DNA of 64,000 nucleotides from Zygnema cylindricum (Eukaryota; Streptophyta; Zygnematophyceae; Zygnematales; Zygnemataceae), in the NCBI GenBank assembly GCA_037447655.1, contig JBBHKE010002830.1, positions 169,713 to 233,712 on the forward strand, written 5' to 3'. This document shows positions 56,201 through 64,000 of the stretch, one piece after another (within the stretch, counting starts at the first letter, position 1; each line of letters starts with the position of its first letter). The notes under the pieces are model-generated. The model worked only from the letters and a program-made list of their open reading frames with translations, had not been told where the DNA came from and ran no database searches. The position numbers and the translations under genes are program-made.

Positions 56201-59200
56201 AGCCTCTCCTGGCTTTGGGTTGACCACAAATATCTCGGGATGGCCAACAATGTGGACATTGGTAGCAGCAAACAAAGACGAGTTTGTCACAATAGTAGCT
56301 GCAGGCTCTTTTCCCTGTCACAGGATGTATACTGACGAGTTTCTGTTGAATTTTTCGCAGGTGCCGACGAAATTATTCCATTGAAAGTGGACCCAGCAGG
56401 TCTTGCCGATGCCGTGAGTGCTTAAAAACGACAACTATCTGTGCATGAATGGCTCTTAGTAAGCCTTTCTGTGCTATGGTGCAATTGCGGAATGTTGACA
56501 GATCTTGGTTCCTTTTTGGTACTTTTTTGTACCAAATGGGTACACATATTGGTCAAGATCACAAGATCACATCTCAAGATTTCACCATAATGCAGTTAGG
56601 CTCAGTGTGAAAGGAAACTTAGTTTTTTTTAAAGAAGTTAACAAGAAGACGGTCAAGAAGAAGTCGAGGAGTTTCATTGCATGTGCAACAATTTCATTCG
56701 TTCTCTCTTGGCGTATTCACACCGATTATCTGAATCTGTGTCTTTAATTTGTGCTAAATTCCAAGTTTAGGCTTCACTATTGTTTCTGCACTGCACAGCT
56801 TGGCTGCTGGAGCATGAACTGGAGTCACTAAATCCTGTCACACAATTTTGGTCACGAATATGTAGTTAAGCATATTCCTCTTTGTGGCTTTTTATAGCGC
56901 AACATTCTTTGAAAATTTAATAACCACTTTTTTCTTGTCTCTGTGTATGTGTTGCCAAAAAGTTTGCCCCTTACCAGTGGTTGCCGGTGGTAACAGGTGA
57001 AGGAAAAGTTCCCACACATTGCAAACTACAAGGCTCTGACGCTGCCATCAACCATTGCCGTATCGCCATTGCTTAAATCTCAGTTGGCAGTAGGAGTTGT
57101 AGATGGTAGGCTTTCCCACTCTAGTTCTGGTCAAGAGTTTGATCGATTGCAACATGATTAGTGGAGGTCGAAATTGTTATGATTAGAAGAAAGTGTCTGA
57201 TACCAGGTAAAACTGCTTTGTCAAGAAAACGTCTTCACAGTGCAGGAATTACAGGGCATAAGCTACGAGCTTCTTGGCTACCATTAAAAGTTTAATTGAG
57301 AGAAAACTTGGGCGATAGTGAGTGCCAAGTGCCTAATCGAGTTTAGACACGCGTGTGTTCAGGTAGACGTTTGTAGGACGCACTAGTCCTGAAGAAGCTG
57401 TGGCTGTGTCATTTTCTCAGTTGAACCCCCAGCTGTGAAAATATGACCAAGGTTAGGCGAAATTCAATTCAATATCTGCAAAAAGCAGAGTCTATAGCTG
57501 GGGATATAACCTGACACGGTAAATGTGGCTATATACACAAAGTATATTGCTTTGTTCTCCTTCATTTTTTGGTATTCTTGTTCTGACCATACTAGATATT
57601 TTCTTGTAACAAGGTGAACATGTTTAGTCCGATGGGTCTATTCGCATCATGTTGTCCACCTGCCTTCTCCACAAGAGGACAATGCAACTCAATTAACTCG
57701 TGGCTGTGTTTTTTTTTCCTTTTTTTTTTTTTCACCTTTTCTGCTATTGCAGCGTCTGGAACACCAATTGATGCTACGGGCATTCAGCTTCCCGGAGTTT
57801 TAGACGATCTTTTTTCATATGACGGACCTCTTGGAGTTACCTTTTTGGAAAATGCTGTATCGATGCACCTCTGGGCTCCAACTGCACAGGTGTTCCTCAA
57901 CTTATAATGCTAAAGAAATTCTGCCAAATTTTACAGAAAGGCGTTTTCTAAATACCAGTTTCATTTTCAATCTCTTAAGTTACGCCCCTCGTTTGAATAC
58001 TGACTCAAATAGTGCGTCAGGTTCTTGTGGGAGTGCTGCGGATTTGAAACAGTGAAGGGAGTGGAAATTAATTGTAAAAAATCACGATTGTTCGGGCATG
58101 ATAGAATACCACTTGTGGAATATGTGTATGTCCGCAAAATGTGTGAATGGATGCTCCGGGTTTTTAAGTAGATAAGAAACTATTCATCTCACAAACCATG
58201 TTAGCAGTGACTGCATTATTTAAAGCCTGAAGACATTACCACTGAACTTGGCTTAGTTAGATTCGGCAAAGATCTGACTATCTTGGGAACAGTCGGTATG
58301 TGTACTGCTGTTCGATGACCCAACAGGTGGTGAGCCTTTGGAACATATTGCTCTCCAAGAAGAAAGGGGCGTTTGGAGTATTAAAGGGCCTTCTAGTTGG
58401 AAGGGCAAATACTACTTGTATGAAGTTAAAGTATTCCATGCATCCACCGGCAAATTAGAGACAGGGCTTGGAGTTGACCCGTACGCACGAGGGTGAGATA
58501 ATGACTGCCCATGTGATCATGAATGTAGAAGCAACAAATGCTGCATTGAGAAGGCTATCCGTGCAATGCCTTGTAAAGGAATAACACCGTGTTAGATTTT
58601 ATTGTTTTTTTTTTCTTCAACTTCTGGGAAGTACATACTTGATCAGTGCTCATCCTGAATATTTACAAATGCAGTCTTTCAGCAAATGGTGAGCGCACTT
58701 TGATAGTGGACTTAAATGAGGAGTTTTTGAAGCCTGTGGGCTGGAGTACTCTTCAAGAACTGAAACCTCAATTTGAGGATTTCAATGATATTTCGATTTT
58801 AGAGCTTCATATACGAGACTTCAGGTATCTCTGACTTCCACATCTTTAAGAAGTTCGTTGGGAGAAACTTGAATGTGAAGTTGCTGGATATCGTTTTCGT
58901 AAACTGCTTGACTAAAATAAAATTCATGGTAGAATCCAACAAACTGACATTTTTGCTTTCATTTATACTGATATAGACTTGACAAGCAAGCAGCAGTTTC
59001 ACAAGGATGTTTAATTCTCCTAGTTTTCTGGATGGTTGACAATCAGTTAGTTGTCTGCTTCCCTGCAAGGTAGGATCTGTGACTGTATAGAGAGCTTAAA
59101 ACTTGTAGAGTAACTTGCCTCATTGCTCTCAACGGGAACCCATACATGGATAATTTGCATTCAATTCATGTGCGATTTTTATCGTTGTTTCTCTGTTGTT

Positions 59201-62200
59201 GGGTTTGGAGTAGTGCGTCGGATCAAACTGTCAATCCTGCGACAAGGGGAGGGTATTTGGCTTTTGCAGAAAAGGTACTTCCTCTTTCCTAATCCTTTAC
59301 TTGCATGAGAAAGGTTTGATTTACAGGGTAGGATCAGAATGTAATGTGGGGTAGAACCAAGCATGAGCCCGAGCATGTAAGCTTTATGATGTATCTTGCC
59401 TTGCAAAGCAAAGTACACTGCTCATCCTTAGTGGGAAAAAAATAAAAAATCAGGCAGTTATCTCTACAATCAATCGTCAGATTTTGGTTTGGAGGTGGCC
59501 GATTGAAGGTAAGAGTCTTACCGTTTGATCGCAATGTGGTGATAAAAAAGCAAATTTCAATGTTATGAAATAAACGACTTTGAGTGCCCTCGCACAATAT
59601 CACAATGAACTGTTTAGTTATTGTGAAAACAGAATGTGTCATAACCTGTGCCAATTGAATCATGTGCCTCAGGTCATCTTGCAGCTGAAGTAGTTAGAGA
59701 TGGACCTTCCCTTTCATGTTTGAAAGAGTATGTTTGAGACCTTTGATAGAGTAGTAATCCTCAAAATGGTTATTTTGGTGTGAGGTCTTCAGGACTCGGC
59801 TGGAGTGCGACATTTGAAAAGCTTGGCGGCTGTGGGGCTCACTCATGTTCATCTTTTACCATGCTATGATTTTGCCAGTGTCAATGAGCGGAAGGAAACC
59901 TGGAAATCTGTAGGTCAGTGTCTTCTTGATCCCATTTTCCGTTTCTGTATTCATTTGCGGTAATTAGGGGTGTATGCACCAAAGTGTTTTAGATTTTGGT
60001 CCACAACCCCTCGTTTAGGCGTCAACCTGGTATCTTTCACAATCACACTGCCAATGTCACTTTTCAGCATTACCAACACTAATCCGGTTTGCAATCTACA
60101 GACACCGGTAATGTTACAGCTGACTCATTAGTAGTGATATACGCTCTTTTATAACCTGAATACAATCAATTGTTCACACTACCAGCAGTCGGCGATGTTT
60201 CTGTATTGTTCCCCTGCTTTTTTTGTCAAGTGCAAATCTGCAGTGCTCTTTTGTTTGCAGGTGTCAAATGTCTTTCCAATTCACATGAATGCACAACGCT
60301 GTTGGTTTGGGACTTCACATTTTCTCACTGAGATGTTTATATTTTTTTTTTCAGATGATGCCCTTTTAGCGACACTTCCCCCTGATTCTGAAGAGCAACA
60401 GGCAGCTATTGTTGCCATACAAAACGAGGATGCCTTCAACTGGGGGTATGCACTGAAATCTTATGCATATTTTAACTATCTTAAACATAACATTTATTTG
60501 GTGACGATTGTTTGGTCCACTAAAGGTGCCGAAAGTTTGATTTATCCCACGAAGACCCTTTAATTGATGGAGTTTGTCTGAAAGTAAGCTCTAAAGAGAC
60601 ATTTAGATATTTTCGTCATTGTTATCATGAGCAGTCATGCTGTTATTTGAGGAAGTTTATCTTGTGCAGAATGAAATCTGATTACGCATTAGAAGGAAAG
60701 GTTATGCCGCTTTACTGTCATTCTCAAGCATGCAAGACTTCGTGAGTGATGATGTTCATGAAAGCCCTTTATGGAGCTGAAGAGGGTTCTGTATGTCAGA
60801 CTTTGACTTCTTGTTTTTGCTTGCTGCCTGTTTGCTCACTGTAAGGAGATGACAAGTCTCTGCTGGAATTACGATTCCACAGTACCTGGCAGGGAACACT
60901 GCTGGGAGGTTACTTCTGTAGTTTTGCAGTATTTAGGCTCCTCTTTTGTTGAAGATACAAGTAACATCGTTTAGCATGCTACTCTTATCAATTGTGAATT
61001 ATTTGATCTGCAAACTGTTGTTCAGAGAAGCAAGAGAGTTCTCTAAACTTTAAGTAAAATGGTCATCTGATGCGTGTCGTTTTCTGTATGGAAATGAGTT
61101 ATGAGAATTCTATGCTGAACCAACAAACATGAAAATTAGGTTTTATGTCTGAAACTGAATTCGGTTTTATGCTGTTCTTGGGACCTGCACATGAGCAGGT
61201 ATGATCCAACCAATTGGGGAGTGCCAGATGGCAGTTATGCGTCAGACCCTGATGGACCTGTCCGAACAAAGGAATTCCGAACTATGGTTCAGGTATATTC
61301 CTGCTTTAGCGAACAGATAATATTATGCTTCGAATTGCATGATTTTGTTCTTTTTTTCTTAGATGTATTTTGACAGCTTTTTCCTTGAAAGCTTACTGCA
61401 GCTGTCCCAGCTGCTGCATCAAAGCACATCTTTTTTAGCTGTTCCGCACTGTACTAATTTTACAAGATTTATTTTCCAGTGAAAGTCACTGATTTTTTTT
61501 TTTTTTTAATATATGAGTGGATAACCATAATCTGGTGAATTTTGTGATTGATTTGTGTTGTTTACATGAAGGTGACTCTTGAGAATCTGTCATAAATTAT
61601 TGACTTTCCATCTATTGCAGGCCCTAAACAACATGGGACTTCGTGTGGTGCTCGATGTAGTGTACAACCACACGCATGGTAGTGGACCATTCAATAGGCA
61701 GTCTGTTCTCGACAAGGTAAGTTGCCAGTCTTTGATAAGGAAGACAATTGAAGTATTTTGCCATTAGTTTACATCTATTGCCTCCTGCGTTCAGTTTGGA
61801 ATATAGTTCAAATGTGCGACAACAATTGGAAATGTTATATGTGATGGCCCTATACTAAATCCGTACTTTATGGTTTTTATAGTACGGGCAAACTAATTTT
61901 AGTTTGTGCAAACCCGTCTTCAATTGTTGTCGCCCATTTGAACTATGGTTTGAAATTGGAGATGAGTTCGTCTGAAACGCGTCCTGAATGATGTTTCTTT
62001 CTTTCCTGGCATGAATCAGAAAATGTCTTTGCAATTTTTTGAAAACGAAGACATTTAAAAGTTTGTTGCTAAGAACTTGTGTGTCTGACTTAAGAGATGG
62101 GAATGTGATTAATTTGCAGATCGTGCCGGGCTACTACTTGAGAAGAAATACCGATGGTGCGGTGGAAAATAGTACTTGCATGAATAATACTGCTTCAGAG

Positions 62201-63349
62201 CATTACATGATGAGTCGGCTTGTGGTGGATGATCTTGTCCATTGGGCCAAGCAATATCAGGTGTGTCCGTCTGGACCACAGCCAAACACAGAATTTGTTC
62301 TTAGTTTCCACGCTTTGACCTTTGTTTAATTAGTGGTTAGATTTTGTCAACCTTTTGAGAGATTACAGGGTACTTACTCCAAAGGAACTTGTGTGTTTGT
62401 GGCTCGGTGGATGTCAGGTTGATGGCTTTCGTTTTGACTTGATGGGTCACCTAATGAAAAATACCATGGTTAGTGTTCATTTTGCCCATGCCTGATAAGT
62501 CTCAAGGCGCCAAACAGCTTAACCAAGACATGGGAGGCAGCCGCACTTTTACAGCACTGCAAACCATTATTGGCATTGATCTCCTTAGTTTCAGCACGTC
62601 TTTCTTTTATGTCTGGACAAGTATTAATTTGGATGTGTTTAATCCTGACCATAAATGAATGTAGTACAATTCATTCAAATGAGCACCTTACACAGTTTGA
62701 TATAGATTTTTATGGTTGGGTTGCTTCCGACATGCTGAAATTTCATCCACTGGTTTTTGCAAGTCAGGTGGCGCCTCAATCAGTAGTTGAGGTTGCTTTT
62801 GAAGGTGTTTAAACTCTCAATGGCGGTGGTTTGCACCTATTATTTAGCTAGGAGTCGAGCATTCAAGAGCCCAATACCAAATTTCGAAAATCGTGTTGTT
62901 TTAATAAAAAGTGCATTCTGCTCATCATGCAGTAGTTTTTCAATGACTTTGTAAGCCTTAACTATCTACGGGGTGTAACCTGATACTGTTCAGTATTAAA
63001 TTGCAAGGTCTTGATTGTAACTTCGCTTCCAAGAGTGACTATTCAGTGAGGAAGTTGAAGGTACTGAAGTAAATGGCATTTTATGTTTTAGGAAAGGACT
63101 AGTGGCATTTGGGTGAAGACAACCAGGACTCCTTCGAGACGTGTCAGTGCCAAGCATTTTGATTTTGCTAACTGTTGTGAATATAAGTTCCTTTTGGAGA
63201 CACAATTGATTATGCTGATATACTGTTGGGACCCTTTGATATATCTTCTCATAGTTCTTGTTTATACCTGTTATGCAGATGAAAGCGAAAGAGGCGATGA
63301 GATCCTTGACTGTAGAGAAGGACGGAATCGACGGCTCCAAGATCTACTT
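53278..63349 (+). CDS. PU1: Pullulanase / limit dextrinase (starch debranching enzyme), 5' end uncertain, 3' end outside window
   Basis: It hydrolyses alpha-1,6 branches of starch in plastids. In-phase exons: 53278-53612, 54108-54285, 55364-55468, 56005-56140, 56361-56413, 56997-57105, 57753-57889, 58293-58492, 58675-58824, 59214-59274, 59793-59913, 60355-60445, 61199-61292, 61621-61716, 62120-62260, 62418-62468 and 63279-63349. Domain order: unassigned N-terminus; CBM41-like module ([18 protein letters not shown], then [10 protein letters not shown]); plant-type N-domain ([14 protein letters not shown]); CBM48 ([18 protein letters not shown]); GH13 barrel with ELHIRDF, FNWGYDPTNW, region [12 protein letters not shown], and region [11 protein letters not shown] with the Asp nucleophile. 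It stops at [10 protein letters not shown] with two bases left over; the next exon should bring YGEGW with the acid/base Glu and lies right of 64000. The start may be ATG 53281 or upstream. Confidence 0.92.
61802..61947. mobile_element. Short hAT-type MITE in a pullulanase intron
   Basis: TATAGTTCAAATG and CATTTGAACTATG are inverted ends, continued inward by GCGACAACAATTG/CAATTGTTGTCGC. The flanks GTTTGGAA (61794-61801) and GTTTGAAA (61948-61955) are an 8-bp duplication with one mismatch. The end shares ATAGTTCAAA with the 43310 family. A GTAC-rich palindrome lies at the centre. Confidence 0.75.
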
Positions 63350-64000
63350 GTAAGCTCAAAAATGTTTCACAGAAAGAATAGAAATCTACAGTTTAAGCGG
63401 TGTATATAATCACAAATTACTGGATTCCCAAAATTGACTTTTAGCTTGTTTGAATGAAGCACAAAATCGGATTTCCCATTCAAGGAAGTTCTGGAAAAAG
63501 ATGGACAAAAGTGTAAATATGTCTTTTGTTATGAAGAGGCAACTCTCTATACGATTAGTCCTGTTTAAACTTGGTCTCCAACATATTTTTTCAAAATGAA
63601 TTTGACATTTGGAAGATTATAATGCAGTGTACATTTTATGGTGAGAAAGATAAGGGAAACAACTTTCAAGATTTATTGGTTTGATCTCACGTCAATTTCT
63701 CTGTTTATGTTAATGCATTCAAGTTAATGCATTGGGTAACTTGCTTACAATTTAGCAGTCGAGTTTTTGCTTGTCACTGCTGAACCGTTTCTGCATATCG
63801 CTATAAGAAAGCTTGGCTTTATTGCTTCAAATTGTGCAAGATTTAGTTTGTGATGGTGAAGTAAGAAGTCTGAAGCAACTGGAAATGAGGCGATCACGGA
63901 TTACTTCATGATCTTGATTAGCAACACTTAATTTAACTTGTTGAATTCCATCGAGAATCTATGCTGTCTTACCATAGGTAGAAACAATTTCCGATGCCTG
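63350..64000 (+). other. Pullulanase intron continuing past the window
   Basis: The donor TACTT/GTAAGC at 63350 opens an intron, and no exon encoding YGEGW is visible before the end. AT-rich, no other gene seen. Confidence 0.6.

Noticed and set aside
1-64000. CRISPR arrays, bacterial operons, rRNA
   Set aside because: The DNA is eukaryotic with GT-AG introns. No regularly spaced identical repeats and no rRNA-like segments were seen; tRNA genes were not searched systematically.

Overview
The window is nuclear DNA of a green-lineage eukaryote. It contains intron-rich genes with GT-AG junctions, a plant-type MAPKK fragment, an F-box/kelch gene, a plastid coiled-coil protein with a transit/twin-arginine leader (MFP1-like), the mitochondrial complex I subunit NDUFS4, and a plastid-type pullulanase (limit dextrinase). 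Long introns, CT/GA-rich tracts, and hAT, TA-target and PIF/Harbinger-like small transposons fill the rest. The pullulanase has an N-terminal CBM41-like module that I do not recall in flowering-plant limit dextrinases. That hints at a streptophyte or other green alga, but the species cannot be fixed from the sequence.

Layout. 1-1665: degenerate tandem array whose unit contains the end of a kinase catalytic-loop exon plus a 5' splice site. 1666-2142: last exon of the MAPKK-like kinase. 2143-5870: low-complexity DNA and a minus-strand retroelement remnant. 6211-12014: F-box/kelch gene, with duplicated splice junctions on both sides of its large first intron. 12832-28891: two 8-kb direct repeats meeting at a 10-N gap, full of LINE-type remnants, hAT elements and MITEs; each repeat carries a copy of the terminal exon of the MFP1-like gene. 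27570-34397 (minus): MFP1-like gene, seven exons, about 1038 aa. 36058-38088: a cluster of inverted-repeat elements. 38398-43957 and 44758-50024: tandem duplication of the whole NDUFS4 gene, five exons and 158 aa each, coding exons identical. 50025-52300: more hAT-like elements. 52395-63349: pullulanase gene, running off the right end before its catalytic acid/base exon.

The genes do not form a pathway. The unifying theme is local duplication: splice junctions, whole genes and 8-kb blocks. Several transposon insertions can be dated relative to the duplications because one copy keeps the empty site. All exon boundaries were read by eye from splice consensus, reading phase and family similarity. 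No alignment or database search was run.
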